NCBI GenBank assembly: GCA_013368315.1
Contig: JAACJM010000007.1
Coordinates: 682,001-746,000, forward strand
DNA: 64,000 nt
DNA from: Tetrapyrgos nigripes
Lineage: Eukaryota > Basidiomycota > Agaricomycetes > Agaricales > Campanellaceae
Reading direction: 5' to 3'
Shown: piece after piece, positions 20,964 to 34,298 of the stretch
Numbering within the stretch: the first letter of the stretch is position 1
How the letters are laid out: each line of letters opens with the position of its first letter
Translations under genes and position numbers: made by a program
Notes under the pieces: model-generated
The model's input: the letters and a program-made list of their open reading frames with translations, nothing else
Databases searched by the model: none
What the model was told of the DNA's origin: nothing

Positions 20964-23900
20964 ATGACCGCCCTTCAATGGCTTTTGAAGGCTTTACGAC
21001 GACTATTTTACGATAAAGCTCTGCGGTCATCTCTCCGTGGGATAGTTCTCCTCTGGAACTTCTTAAAACTCCAGGTCAAAAGCGCTCGGAAAAGCAGGAG
21101 AAATGGAAAAGTTTTGAAGGATGGAACGGTACCAGGATTGGAGGATGACAAGCTAGAAAGGGCTGCTCAGGTTGCTCAAAAACCGCCCGCAGAAGCATCG
21201 GTCATTGTATGTGCAAGTCGTGTCCCAGATTCAGTTCACCTCTATCCTTTCAGCGGACCAAATGCATCAGTCTCGTCTCAGGATATACCTACTTCTTCAT
21301 TAAACCCAGAAGAAGGCCTTCCTCGCCCACGAACTTCATCCAATTCCCGTATTTCCTATCCCAACATCTCAGGTCACACCCGGGGCTCTGCCAATGCCTC
21401 CCGAGTCTCCATTGTTGGAAGGGGTAGCAGAGCTTCTTCACCTGCTTCCGGAACACGTATTTCTGTCTACGATCCGAGCACTCACGCGTCTCCAGTCCCC
21501 AGTATTCGTGCTCCCACTCCACCTCCAACGGTCGTCATTCCAAACACGCAAGTGCCGATACCGTCCCATCCGTCCGCTTCTCATTTATCTATCGACATCC
21601 CTCCTGCCAACGAAGACTCCTTCCGAATCACGTTGAGGCGTCCAACTGGTGTACTTGCTGGAGGAGAAGATGGATATGACGTTGCCCTCACGACTTCACC
21701 CGTCCAAGAGGGTGTGACCACAGCCGGAAATTGGCCAATTACAGAGAAAAGACCTATGCTCAAGGAGATTTACGAGAATTTCTTTGCAATGGCGCCGGAG
21801 ATTTACTTCAGGTATCATGAAGATGGAATTGTGTGCGTGTTTGTACTTTTGATGAACTATCCTCTCAATTGACCTCACAAGCCAGGCCGAAGGAAATCCA
21901 CGAATATAAGATCTCGCCGCTGACTACCTGCTTCCAAGAGTAAGTGCTTCAGTATCTCTTGAATCAACATCTGATGTTCTGCAGACCAGACCCTGTTGGC
22001 TGGAAACAATGTTTGCATACCGAGGGTGCCCGCTATTTTTGCTACGAAGAAAAGGTGCCTGCTTTCCACCGCGACATGACCGACGGATCACTGACCGAGA
22101 AACCAGAAAATTTACACTGATGCCAACATCCTTGACGAACGCACAAGAAGACACGCCATGACATTGATACAACAATTTACCGACTATTGCAATGAATACC
22201 AAGTGCAATTATCCAGCTCTACGAACATCGTCTTTGACCTTTTCGACCAATACATCAAAGGAAAAACACCAGAAAACGATTACTTCAAATGCAGATATTA
22301 CCTGGTTGATCACGAAAACCGGTCTGTATTCTGGTTGGACGAATTTGAGGCAACGGAGTTTGAGACTTGGCAGTCGGTAAAGGGTGTTACAGAGTTATCA
22401 CATCTTCGTGCGTGTTTCTTTTTTAAGTTTCTGCCTAATCATGTTGATGTTGACCTCATTGCAACACTGGCAGGTCATGAGATTGAAGCACAGTACTGGT
22501 ACCACTGTCATTTATTCCCAGACTGCATTCCTCTCCCGACCGAGCTGGTGGATGAACTACGGGGTGTCCTTATGCATTGGATTGGTGGTGAGTCTTGCCT
22601 TTGATTTTCTCCATAAGCAGGTTATGTGACGTTTTCCGCAGATACCCTGACATCAACAACGAGCACTGTTCCTTATCCCGTCGGAGAACTACAAAACATG
22701 CTCAGTCTCGCTAGTGATTTCAGAAGTACGTCTTACCACCTACCCCCTTCCGTTCGTCCGTCCGCTTACCGATGATTAACATCTTACCTTCCTTTTCTTC
22801 CTCAGAAACCACCAACCCAGCCTTATGCGTCTCTGCCTACAGCCGCCTCATGCACATCGTCGCTCGATATCGTTTTACTCATTTTCACGGCCAAACCGTC
22901 GTCCGTCTCGACAGAGACAGATCTGTCTATCTTCCACCTGATTTCGTACCCTCGCAATCTTGGCTGATGTTAAGTCTCTCGCCATGGATGTTTAGCACGC
23001 CGGATATCTATTATAATGCGTTGAATAAGATTTGGATAGATGGGATGATGCATGAAGCTACTTGGGAGAGGTTTATTAATGGGTTGAAGGAACAGTGGCA
23101 GGAGTTGATTTTGTTCGTGAGTATTCAGACTTACAGGCTGCTGGTTACGCGGAAACATGGTCCAGTCTGATTAATCGCTCGTTTAGGGAACCGTTCTCTT
23201 GAACGCCAACGTCGCCTTCCTAGCCATCCAATCCGTCGATGAGTCTACATCGCTGCCTCAAAGGTCTCCAGCGCAAATTGGTAGCTATCTATCCGTGGTA
23301 GCAACGTTGGGGAGCATCATACTTGGTCTCTTCCTCGCTCGCAAGCATCGTGTCAAACCAAAAGAATCTGCAGCAGATGCGGCCAACTTTTTGGCTACTT
23401 GGGCGATGGACGAAAATGGTGATACCAATAGTACGATAGGGTTGGAGACGTTGGCGATTTTGTATAGTGTGCCTTATGCGTTGCTTATGTGGGGGTGAGT
23501 CTTCCTTTCCTATTCTACATCCTATCAGAGTTCAAGCTAACCGTTAATCCAGAGTCATCCTCTTCTTAGTAGGCTTCTCCGCCATGTGTTTCGAATCCGC
23601 CAACGTTCTCGTCAGCTCCCTCATAGGCTGCGCATGGTTCGTCGTCACTTTCTTCGTCACTTGGTGTATCTTCTCCCTTGCTTCATGGAACCAAGCAGGC
23701 AGGAAAAGTTTCTGGGAGTGGGTGTTTGGTCTTGTTCGTCATGGGATGATTTTACTGGTATTGGGGGTGAGGATGGTGCTTCGACGCCTGAGCAGTGGTG
23801 GATGCCTGTCTCGGGGTACTTCGTCGCCCGAGGAAGATGAGGATGGGCACAGTCACAGCCAGAATCACAGTGAGACCAATGAGAAGGCCACGGTGGTACA

Positions 23901-24117
23901 GTCCCCCTCGGATATACATGACCATGATCAAAATAGACCCTATACACCGAGCCATCGTCGTTCACCGATGGAGATGGAGACATCAGCACTGGACTCGGAG
24001 TCGCAGGATGACAGTGACAGCCGAGGGAGGACGAGCATGCGCACACTGAGGAGATGGAAGGTGTCGTTGTTTGGTCAGCAAAGATCAAGTGGGGATACGG
24101 GGAGGACTGTGGTGTAG
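20964..24117 (+). CDS. WW-domain multi-pass membrane protein
   Basis: A multi-exon gene; first exons 20964-21832, 21886-21939 and 21985-22054. The Met at 20964 is the first in-frame ATG. A Ser/Pro-rich N-terminal half is followed by a WW-like module (DPVGWKQCLHTEGARYF, then KIYTDANILD), which binds Pro-rich ligands in other proteins. A conserved helical region (YRFTHFHGQTVVRLDRDRSV) comes next, then about four membrane segments near the C-terminus: LILFGTVLLNANVAFLAI, SYLSVVATLGSIILGLFLA, ALLMWGVILFLVGFSAMCF and GCAWFVVTFFVTWCIFSLAS. A cytoplasmic Ser/His/Asp-rich tail ends it. This arrangement recurs in Agaricomycetes as an uncharacterised family; function is unknown. Confidence 0.75.
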
Positions 24118-24516
24118 GTTATAGGCGAAGACAGGCGGAAAGGTGTATGTTGAGGGATCTAGACGAATCTAAAGATATATTGTGGTTGTGTGCTACTGAA
24201 ATGTTCTGAGTTCACGCAGATTTATGTAACTGCTGTATTGATAGCTCACTATTTACAAAAACCTTGGTACATACTCTTTTTACCCAGGGCAAGTGTAACG
24301 TGTACGTAACATCTGAAGAAGAAACATCGCTTCAACACTCGGCTTCAACTTCAATAACACCAAGCAAGCCAATCACACCTCCATACTCTCACACCCTCAC
24401 ACCCGGGCCCATATCCCATATCCCATCATACCATCCTACATCTCCTCCTAACATCCTGACAAAGTTCCAATATCGCACTCAATGCCTCCCACCGCTTCTT
24501 CGTGTACCTATCATGC
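24118..24516. other. Intergenic between convergent gene ends
   Basis: 3' flanks of the WW-domain gene (+) and the decayed F-box/LRR gene (-). A Pro/Thr/Ser-rich plus-strand open frame here (24264-24545) is CA-rich low complexity and not called. Confidence 0.4.
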
Positions 24517-26264
24517 TTAAGACCAACGGTACCGGTTTGCAGTAACGGAAAAGACATCTAGATGGTAAGCCAGTTTTGCAAGGTGCTCTGCGCCGGGGTG
24601 GGTGCATTTGTTGAAGTCACCAACAGGGAGGTTGAGGGTGAGGTGTGCGAGTTTGTGAGGAAGTTTGTGAGGAGAAGGAGGAGGACTACTATCCTTATCC
24701 TTATTCTTGTTTTGATCGAATCCCGGAATGATTTTCACTTCAAACGGGAGATTCAGAGTCTTCAGTCTAGGACATCCTCGAGCAAGGATAGGTAAGCACT
24801 CGACAGTAGGAAGTCCTCCGTACTTCGTCTCCGGCTCAATATGCAAAAGCTCGATCAGATCCGGCCAGGCGGTACAAATGTGGATAATATCCCCATCTGC
24901 GACGTAGAACTGATCTGCGAATAAAGAAATATTGACTTCTCTCAGGCCATGTAGGGTGTATAAGGGGTGAATGAAACTCGTTAAAGGCATGGAAGGTCTA
25001 TCATCGGGTATGGTTATCGCCAAACCACCTTTGAGGTCGACGACTAAGCGGGTTAGGGTGGTTGACCACAGTGAAGAAGGGATGGAGGCGGCGGAAAAAA
25101 GCATTGTGCATTGGTCTTCCTTTTCCAGACCGGAATCTCCTATGAAAAGGGATTCTAACGGAGATTCTTGGTAGATGGATAGGAGTTTGGGTCCAGCACT
25201 GGCGCTGCGGGAGGAGAGGAATAGGTCTAGATACTTTAATGATTTGGGGCTGGGTGGGCTATTGGAATTCTAGTCCAGGATAGTCGTAGATCTAGAGCTG
25301 ATCCCGGTGGGCCGTAGGTCAACTGTGAGAGCCTCTAAATGTTGCAGGTGATAAAGAGGTCGCAGGTCCAGAGTATCGAGGTCTGTATACGAGCGGTGGA
25401 TCCTGAGCGTAAAGGAGCGGAGAGTTACTAGTTGGGAGACTGGTGGAAATAGGCCATCATGATCTTTGGCGTAAGCAATTACAAGAGATTGGAGAGGAAT
25501 GGGAGTGATGTTCTCGCTGACGAGAGAGAAGTACTTCAATAGACCTGGAGTGTCCGGACCGAAGAAGGAAGCCGAGGTGAGAGATGGGAAGTACATCATT
25601 TCGTCTGAGATAATTTTGCCGAAACAGCTGAATTTGGTTAAGGATGGGAGGGGAATGGGGTGCCAGAGACTTATGTGGATATAGACAGAGGGGTGGATAT
25701 GTACGGTGCCCGTAATAATAAGGCTCTTCACTTTGCTAGAGTACAAGTCAAAACGGGCCAAACAGTCTTCATTGTGCTCGAAGCCCTATGAAAGCAATAA
25801 GTAAGGAGATCGCAGCAAAATGGTCCTGGAAACTTACCCATTGCCCATCTAGAAAAGTCATTTCAGGCAGCAGGGAGAAAAAGCCTTGACACCTCTGTAG
25901 TATGCCACAGAACCCGAATGGCCGGGTGGAAAAAAGCTTTACAGCTCAATGCACAAGAGAGGAGATCTCTCTTGTAGCCTTTCGCTCGAAGATCGACGAG
26001 GTTTCTGTCTGCATGGTTGATGTCTTCGACGAAGTACTCGAATGTCCGTTCTATGAGCTCTACTGGAAAGGTTTGTCTGGCATCTTGATCTTGAGAATGG
26101 AAAGCATCAGCTATTGAAGTACATAAAGGTAGTGCGCAACGAGTCGTTAACCAGGGAATTAGATGTTTCTGTGAGTCTAAATTGCGAGGAGGTGGACAAG
26201 CAAGACGCGTTATTTGCTTCAGACGCGCTTGACAAACACTTCCAAAAAAATCTACTCCTGCTTC
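24517..26264 (-). pseudogene. F-box/LRR gene with three lesions
   Basis: On the minus strand an F-box segment (FPVELIERTFEYFVED, then DLLSCALSCKAFFHPAIRVLW) is followed by an exon end FFSLLPEMTFLDGQW, a clean intron (GTAAGT ... ATAG, about 25843-25791) and a long LRR-like frame to TGA at 24517. Three faults are visible: the F-box frame has no ATG (only GTG near 26264, closed upstream by TAG); after ACTACAGAGGTG one extra base shifts the frame so that LFLPAA-stop replaces the reading into FFSLLPEM; and an amber codon interrupts the LRR frame at 25272-25270, beyond which the same frame stays open for 250 codons. Family role would be an SCF substrate receptor. As read it cannot make the full protein. 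Confidence 0.7.
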
Positions 26265-26334
26265 CACTAGTAGTACTGCCTATGAGCCCTGGACACATCT
26301 CTCTCTCTTCAAAAAGTATCATACTCTCATTATA

Positions 26335-29300
26335 ATGGCATCCAAGCTCAATGCCAGGCATGCTCTCTCTTCTAGTCAAGCACCTCCACGAAAACGCGCC
26401 AAGCTGGACGAAATCTCGAATAAACCAAAGGCATCCACATCTAATCAAATCTCCAAGTCCGGGCAGCCTTCAAGCTTCAAGACGGTTGATGAAATCCAGG
26501 TAGCGTTGGAAGCACACCATCCTGATGCTTTGGCAAAAGGTAATGTCGAAATATTGCTGTGTGTATTCACGAATAGTTACTTAGGTCAATAATTTAGCGT
26601 TAACGACTATACGCAACCAATTTACTCTCAAGCAGAGCGAACTTCCTATATCTCCCTCTGATGGTAGGCTGATGATGACACAGCAATGGATGGGTCGAGC
26701 ACCAGGAGCTTCAGACATCTTCAAATTATGGGAAAAGGCCGATCCAGTGCGTTTCGTTTCTCCACTCGATTTTTGTTGTGATTCTGAACTTGTCTTATCC
26801 CTATTTTTCTAGAAACAAAACGCCTTAATATCCCTACTCGTCTCCGTTCTCTCATCTATCCTCAGCCTTCTTTCATGCAACTACACTTACCATGCTTTGG
26901 GAACACCTATCATCAAGACTCTGCTCACACCTCAATGGATCAGAAAATTTAATTCCTATGTTGGAGGGCCGCATGCAGATCTTCTTTTATCAACCTTGAA
27001 GCTATGGAACAGTATCGCAAACTTTGCGAGTGGAAGGGAACGCAAGAATGTGTTGGAGGCTTTTCCTTGGGAGATGAAGGTACGTTGGTTTCGAGGATAT
27101 CCTTTTACCCCTTGGGTGAGTCATGAATGAAACTCATTTCAAGATTTAGAATCTTCCCCGTCTTCTCAACATGCGAAGGAAAAGCAAAGGTTCCGAGCAG
27201 GTGGATGTTTTGGATAAACCAGGTGCGTCTCTAGCAGCTAACTATTCTTATGAACCTTTGCTAATCCTGCCTTCAATGCAAATATAGACATCCGAACTCT
27301 CTACATCCTCTTCCTCCTCTCCTTCATCGATTCAGACACTTCCACCCAAATCAAAACAACGTTTTTGGAACAACACCGTGATGCGCTGCTCGCTATATTC
27401 AAGGGGCTTCATCAGGATCTTTATCTCGTTATTCGAAGAGTCCTAGAGGTATTTTGGTCTGGGTTATGGGGTGATGCGAAAGTGAAGCGTACGGTGAAGA
27501 TTGGGTTGTTTGGTGAGGTGACTATTGCCCATGTAAGTCTCTTTCTTTCTTCAATTTTTCCCCATTCCTATTCTACAGACGGTTTTCACCATCCTTGTTT
27601 ACTTTTTCTTTCTTCTTATTCTTTTTTTTTGTGTTTTTCGCTGAAATTGATACCATTATATCATACAGCTACTAAAACTATACACCCGCTCTCACCCCGA
27701 AGACGGTGATCCCGACCACGTCCCAGCCGACCTCATACACCACTTCTTTCTCGCCATCTGTACTCGACCTGGTCAAGGTATCTGTTTCAGAGACCGGGGG
27801 TGGTATCCTCCTGAAGTCGATGGAGACCGGACACGCGTTGAAAATCTCGACGCTGACGAAGAAGATAATACGAGTCAATCGAAGGGGAGAGGAGGAGGCA
27901 GGGTATATAATAAGATCCTCGCAAACATGCTGAAGACGTTAAAAGCGAATGAAGACCCCAGACAGCAGGAGCTGACGCTCAAGATACTTGGGGCGTGTCC
28001 TGAGTTGGTTGCTGGGTGAATACCTTCATTTTTTGTCGTTTTTTTCCTTCTTATTTTCGTGTCATTTTATTCTTTCATTTTTTTTTTGGCTGTCGAGTTT
28101 TATATCTTACTGATACACTTGCGCAGATATTGGTCCGGTGTAAATCTCACTCTAGAACCTCGACTCTCTTCCAAATGGATAGCCAACATCTCGCTTTTTG
28201 GGTCTATAATCTCGTTACCTATACCTACTACATCTTTCCTTCTGCCCACAACGTCTTCATCATCCTCATCAAATACATCTCCCTCATCATCGAGTCTGAG
28301 TAGCAACAACAACGCCATGTACCACCCAACCCCACCTCCCCTTTCCACAATCATCGAAAATGTCTTTCCCTCGGTGAACACGAAAACCCACTTCTCTCGA
28401 GGCATCCAACCCAACAATAACGCTCTAGTGCAACATTGTACTGCGTTAGCCCTAAGCAAATGTTTGTTGAAGTATCAACGAGTGAGGGAGGAGTTGCTCA
28501 AGATCGCTGAGGGGCTGCAGGAGAACGAAGATGATGGGTATGGGTTTTTGGACGAAGAAGGCAAAGAGGGTCAATGGCGAAGGAGATTAAAGGATCTTGA
28601 AAAGGAAGTGAGGCGACGAGTCCCAGATTTTCAAGTTGTGTTGGCGTTTTTGCATCATGTTGAGGATGGGGCGTCATCAAAGGCAGACAGTGAAGTGGGG
28701 AAAGGCAAAGAAAAGGAGAATTCTAGTGCTCTTGGTGCACAGAAGACTGCTCCCAGACCAAATGCGACGAAAAGAGCATTATTAGGCGAAAGCGCACATA
28801 GACTCTTATGGTTATATCAGACTTGTCTTCCCGGGATGGTCGCAGAGGCTAGGTTTGACGTTGGGAAGCTTTTGGGGAGTTTTGAAGCTGGGTGGGACTG
28901 GGACGTTGTGAAGAGACAGACACAGAAGAAGAGTGGTGACGATGACAATACCGATGATGTTGAGGATGAAGAGGGACAGGGAGAGGACCGAAAACCATCC
29001 GACAAGTTACACGATGTGGAACAGCTTCATATATTGAGGCTGCTTGGTGCGAGTGAGCAATTCTCATGGAGTGCGAAAGGAAGTGCGTATAACAATGGTC
29101 ATCTTACTGTTCTGTGTACGTATATCTGACGTTCTTGACCCTTGGTCTGATTAGGTTCTTCCAAACACACCAATCTATATATCCTCCTCAAAACCCTAGC
29201 GCTCAACCGAATCCCTGCGATAACCCAAGTGTTGGTTTCTCTTCTCGAACGAATGCTCTCGAATAGCATTCTATTCCAAGAAGACGCTGACGCTGAGGAG

Positions 29301-32300
29301 CCTGGTCTTTGGCTTGCCTGTCTTCCTCATATACAGCGTGCCCATGCCCGTACGCCAACCGGTTCTGGTTCTGGTTCTGGTTCCGGAACACCCGACGGCG
29401 CGCTTCTTACGGATGAAGTAGACAGTGTCGTCGTGTTCTTGGACGACTGTGTACAGAGATGCTGGAAGACTCCGTATCGGTATATCGATGAGCTGCGTGC
29501 CCTTCATAGCACCAGTATCCACTCCACTCCCTTAGACTCGACATCTGCCTCGACTTCGACTTCGACTTCTTCTCATCAAACCCTCAGTCCACTCTTAATG
29601 ACAGTCCTTGAACAACTCACAATCAAAGTTGCCAACAAGCTTCTATCTCCTTCGGGTGTCCTCGCCCTGTCCACCTTCGTCCGCAAATTAGTGTTGAAGC
29701 TGTCCAGTCAGACAGAGGATCTGCAGTTCCTACGTTCTTACGCTAATAAAGTCGACGAAGCGTTGGCCAAGGAGAAGTTATTCTTAAATCACCCCGTCGT
29801 AAGTCAGGCTATTCGGAGGGAAGTGGGTGTTCTTTTGTATTGTCTGAAGTACGAAATCGGTTTGGGGTCGGGCTCAGGGTCGTCTTCACCGTCCATGGAA
29901 GTGGACGCAGACGTGAGCAATGCGAGTATCCAAGAATTTCTGGCGGATGCTGAGAAACTGGTTTTGGGTACGCTGCACTGTATCGTTATTCATAATCCTT
30001 TCCTGACTGAATCTTCTTATTTGACAGGATCGCCATCAGACAACGTAACCGCTGCTTTCGAGCTCATTGACTGGGTCCGTCTTGTCGGTAAACCCCTTCA
30101 GACGGATGACATTTGCAAGGTTGCAAGGCTGGTGTCCCGTTTGCATCCACCGGCACTAGCAGAGCTCTGTCAACATCTTGATCCGTCTGAGAAGCTTTTG
30201 TGGGATGGGATGAATGTGCTTGAGAATTTGGAAACGCAAACTTCCATCATGTGAGTGAAATAAATTGTCTGAGATGACCATCCGTGTTGATTCGTCCTTC
30301 TCGTTTTTCTGTTCCAAGTCCATGCTTTGAAGTCCTATTGTTCAACTCTACTCCTCAACACGTCACAGAGGCATCGCATCAAAAGACTTTTTTAGCGTCC
30401 ATCTTCACGCATTCGTCCAGCCTGTCCGATCTAAGGCGTGTCATTCGGATTATCACACATGCGTTGGCCGGTCCGGAAAGGGAGAACCATATCGTAGAAG
30501 GTCTGCTCAAGCTGATAGGAGCTGTTGTCGAGCAAGGCTATACGTCTCTCTCTCCTGAAGACTGCTTGGCTTTGAAGTATTTCATCTTCAACCGGGTCGG
30601 GGTTCTCAAGGGGTATTTTGAGGGTAGAAATCTTGATGATGGTGTTTGTGATGGTCAGAAACGTTTTCCTTCGCTTTCTACGCTCCTGCTGACTGAAAGG
30701 TCGTCCTAGCTCTTCGGAAAATCCTTGAGAGTTCGCTTGACCCGCAAAATGAAGACGATAGACGTATGGCCTCGGAGATGTCTCTTTACTGGAGCAATGT
30801 CTTGAAGAGAGCAGTGCAGGATCATACCGAAATTTCTGTAAGCTAAGCTATCTCTCGTATGGCTGAAAGAACTATTATTGACTTGTTTGTTTGTAGGATT
30901 ACGCCATGACCTGGATCCAATACTCTCCTCTGAAGGAAATTTTCAATCTTTTCGACACTATCTCTGGTTCGGCAGAACAGCACCCGAAATTGCTGGAGCG
31001 GATTCTGCAAGCTTTGATGAAGCTGAAACCTATTTGTGACTTCGAGATGCAGCTTCAGAAACGTCTTTCTCAATTCCTGGCGTTATCAGGTCGTCTTCCT
31101 GATTCCCATGTGACAAATGACTTGGTGGAGATGGCTCTTTCCTCGAGGCTTCCCATTGGCCATGACGGTCTTGTACTATACGGCGTGCAAACTTCCCAAC
31201 TGGCACTTCGCTGGGAACGGCGTTTGGAACCCCTGTCAAGGGATTTCAGCCTCTTCTCGTATCTGGAGGGGGAAACTATGACCGAACTGATTGCGAAGAT
31301 TGTCAGTCACGCAATCTACAGCCAGAGTCTCTCAAAGTCCAGCCAAGCCATCTCTGCGTGGTTACGTTCTGATGCATGCAAACGTCATCCGGTAGAAGAG
31401 CTTGCGAAGGTTTTTCACGCGTATTTGGATTGCACACATTGCAGCGGCGCCGAGATCCCAGAAGCAGATTCTGATGTTTGGCTTGCCCAAGTTTCTCGAT
31501 TGGTGAAGGCGTCTGTAGATAATGCTATAGCCGACGAGAGTCGCTATCTTTGTAGCGCTTGCATCCGGCTTCTGGTGATGCTACTGCCTTCCAAGCGTAG
31601 CGAAGTGGTTGCGAAGGTGGTGAAGGAGATCAAGCGTCTATCGTCGTCCTCGCTTTCAAGCGAATTGCTCAGTGTTGGATGCGATCTTTCCAAAACACGT
31701 CTTGAAGGGGCCGATGAGCTGATTGACGCACTCGTCGACCACTCTCTTCAGTGGGTTGTGCGTATGCTGGCATCGGGTGATGATGTTGACCGAAATGCTG
31801 TTTATCACTTGAGTATGTTATGTTTCCCGATATCATCACATTTTTTCTAATCTCAACTTTCTGCAGCTCGCCTTTTGGAGACAGTACCTTCCGTAAAGAG
31901 TCACTTGGCCGAACCTGTCCTGATTGCTGTCGTACAAGATCAGCTGCACGACCTTGCTGCCTTGAGACTCTTATCAGCATTGTTACCCAAAGCTAACCTG
32001 AAGGTATTCATCATTTTCAATTGTCCTCTACGCTTGTACTCACAAGGACATTACAGCCTCTGGTAGTTAACCGTCATCTGCAAGGTGTTGTGCAGAACCC
32101 CGTCTTCTTCAAGTTGTGCTCTCTACCTTCACTGGAAACCAACTCAGTTCGAGAAGCCCTCATCGACGTTCTCTACATTCTCTTCCACCTTCATCCTACA
32201 AATACTTGCCAACCAAATCACGTAGAACCCCTCGTACAGATATATCGGGGTACCGTGTCTACACCAGATCGCAAATTATTGTCCATCTTCCAGCTGTTTG

Positions 32301-33939
32301 AAGTGCAACGCAAAACGTCAACAGCGTCATTATTCGATCGGTGGTCAGCGAACCCGGACGTGGCGTCATCCAGCGCCATCGAGGCCTTCCAAAGCGTCGA
32401 CTCGATTCTGGTTCTGAGGACCTGTCTCCACTTCCCACATTGGAGGACATATGAGGAAGACTTTTCGGAAGATGGACAAGCTTCAGTTTCCCGAGACATG
32501 AATGTGTATGACCCAGTTTTCCTGATTCTACTCTTCGCACATGCTCTGACTGAGGACCCACCTCAGTCGGCATTCACATGGGTGCAATTGTTCCGGACGA
32601 ACATGGTGGGCCTCATAATAATGGCTCTATCAGCTAAAGACGAGAGGCTTCGAGAGCTCGCTGCACCCCAGATCGCAGTCCTCTGGAAAGGCTTGGAGGT
32701 GTGTATATCTTCATTGACAGAATTTTCAGATTCTGACCTTGCTTTGGCTACAGAATGCAGACATGCAAGAAAAACCTCACGTCTTTCTGATCCTGGGCCT
32801 TTTGAGGGACGTATTGATGCCAACGCCTCAGAAACCTCCTACACGTTTGCCTTCATATACGACTCTTCTCCTAACCCACGCTCTAAGAGGCATCTTCTTT
32901 CCATCCAACTTCATCTACCCTCTCACCGCCCGTTTCTTGTTGCAACGACCTCGACTGGACGCGAACGACGTCCCCATGTTGTATAACATGTTGTTCAGTA
33001 GTGGCGATCACTGGAAGAAAGACCGTACATGGATAATCCGATTTTTGTCCAACGGCATGCAGAGCTCTGCAGATTGGAGGGTTTTCAAGCGTCGACATAC
33101 TTGGGACCTTCTTGCGAGTATGTTGCAAAGTTCTGAACCTGACTTGGCGTTGAGAAAGGGTATTCTTGAGGTGACTCTCTCTCATGATAGCTACTTTGAT
33201 TTCTTGCTCATTTCTGTTTATGATTAGGTCCTTGCCAACGTGACTGCCATGCCTCAGGCAGCGAATTCCCTGTTGCTCAAGTCTAGCCTTCTGACATGGA
33301 TAGAAATGCAGCTCTTGAATCCCAGAGACGAGGAATGTATAGCCTGGCTGAAAGTCATTGAGAACATCGTAGTCGTGGTCGACAAGGATAAGATGGAGAG
33401 GGTCACCGATGGTGAATGGCGCGCTTGCATGGGCAGATGCCTTTTCTCGCTGTTGAGTGGTTGCAAGTCTAGTATGTGCTAATTGGTTCTTCTGCTGCTA
33501 TCGTACTCACTACCACTTTTCCCTAGTGTTTGATCTGGGCATGCTGCACCTTGTGACGCGAGTGATGCTTCGTCTTTGTCTCCTTCCAGGAAAACACACT
33601 CCAAACATTGAGGAACTGTTGACGAAGGTAGTCCAGGTTATGCCGGAAGTGGACATGGACGGAAATAATCTGCAAGCAGACGAGGAGACCAAGATGGAAC
33701 CTCAATGTCAGCCTCCTCACACAGCCTTCAGACTGCACGAGAAGCAATCGCTTAATGCTGGAAGGGCTTGGGGGGAGGCAATAGAGGCGCTTTGGCGGAT
33801 TTCAATGATTTTGGACAAGAAAACATCCGCTTGGGACTATCTGACTGCTCGACTACTAGTTTGGCGGTCTATCAGACGGGATAGTGAGTCGGTTGGGGAA
33901 TGGGCACGTCGGGAAGTGGTTCGTTCTTTACTGGCTTGA
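26335..33939 (+). CDS. URB1: Nucleolar pre-ribosomal-associated protein Urb1/Npa1
   Basis: A very large gene of roughly 2,100 codons over about twenty exons, ATG at 26335, stop TGA at 33937-33939. The N-terminus is basic (PPRKRAKLDE) and nuclear-like. The Npa1 N-terminal region is recognisable: LISLLVSVLSSILSLLSCNY, GTPIIKTLLTPQWIRKFNSY, HADLLLSTLKLWNSIANFAS and VYNKILANMLKTLKANEDPR, then LVAGYWSGVNLTLEPRLSSK. The rest is helical-repeat-like, with acidic and Gly-Ser low-complexity inserts (GSGSGSG near 29365). Urb1 acts in early 60S assembly with Npa2, Rsa3, Nop8 and Dbp6 in the nucleolus. Yeast Urb1 is about 1,760 residues, so this copy is somewhat long. Internal exon borders were not all resolved. 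The reading frame appears intact throughout. Confidence 0.85.
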
Positions 33940-33960
33940 GAGTCTTGATACATAGCTTCC

Positions 33961-34134
33961 GTTGCTCAATGTACTCTAATCACCCTGCTGTATATAGACT
34001 CAATTTTTTGTTGCAAAATTCGTTAACTTTGATTGTATTATACGACAATGTAGGATAAATAGATACACAGATATAGATACAAAGCAATAAATAGCAGCAA
34101 GGAGGAGGTACGCAAGTAACGAAGGTTACAGCGA
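33961..34134 (+). repeat. ~172 bp direct repeat, copy A
   Basis: Starts at GTTGCTCAA and runs through CACCCTGCTGTATATAGACT, an AT-rich middle (GATAAATAGATACA) and TAACGAAGG to TACAGCG. It matches 37677-37848 with a few substitutions and small indels. It begins 21 bp after the URB1 stop codon, so it overlaps the URB1 3' UTR. Confidence 0.9.
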
Positions 34135-34298
34135 GTGCCCCGCACTAGGTCACGCCATTGCCCGCAGACTTGGGAAAGCCCGTATTTCCGAGTCGCACCG
34201 GTACGATCTCCGTGCATCAAAAGGAGAAGACGATAGAGAGGATTTTGGGTGGCCTGAGGGACGTTGAGACATGTGCAAGACATCGCATATTGGGTCAA
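34135..34298 (-). pseudogene. F-box fragment abutting repeat A
   Basis: The minus strand reads LSQVCGQWRDLVRGTR, the conserved post-F-box motif (compare VCAGWRDLVRRTP in the array family), in a short open frame without start, F-box or downstream repeats. The match is cut exactly where repeat A begins (34134). A short relic of yet another F-box gene. Confidence 0.6.
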
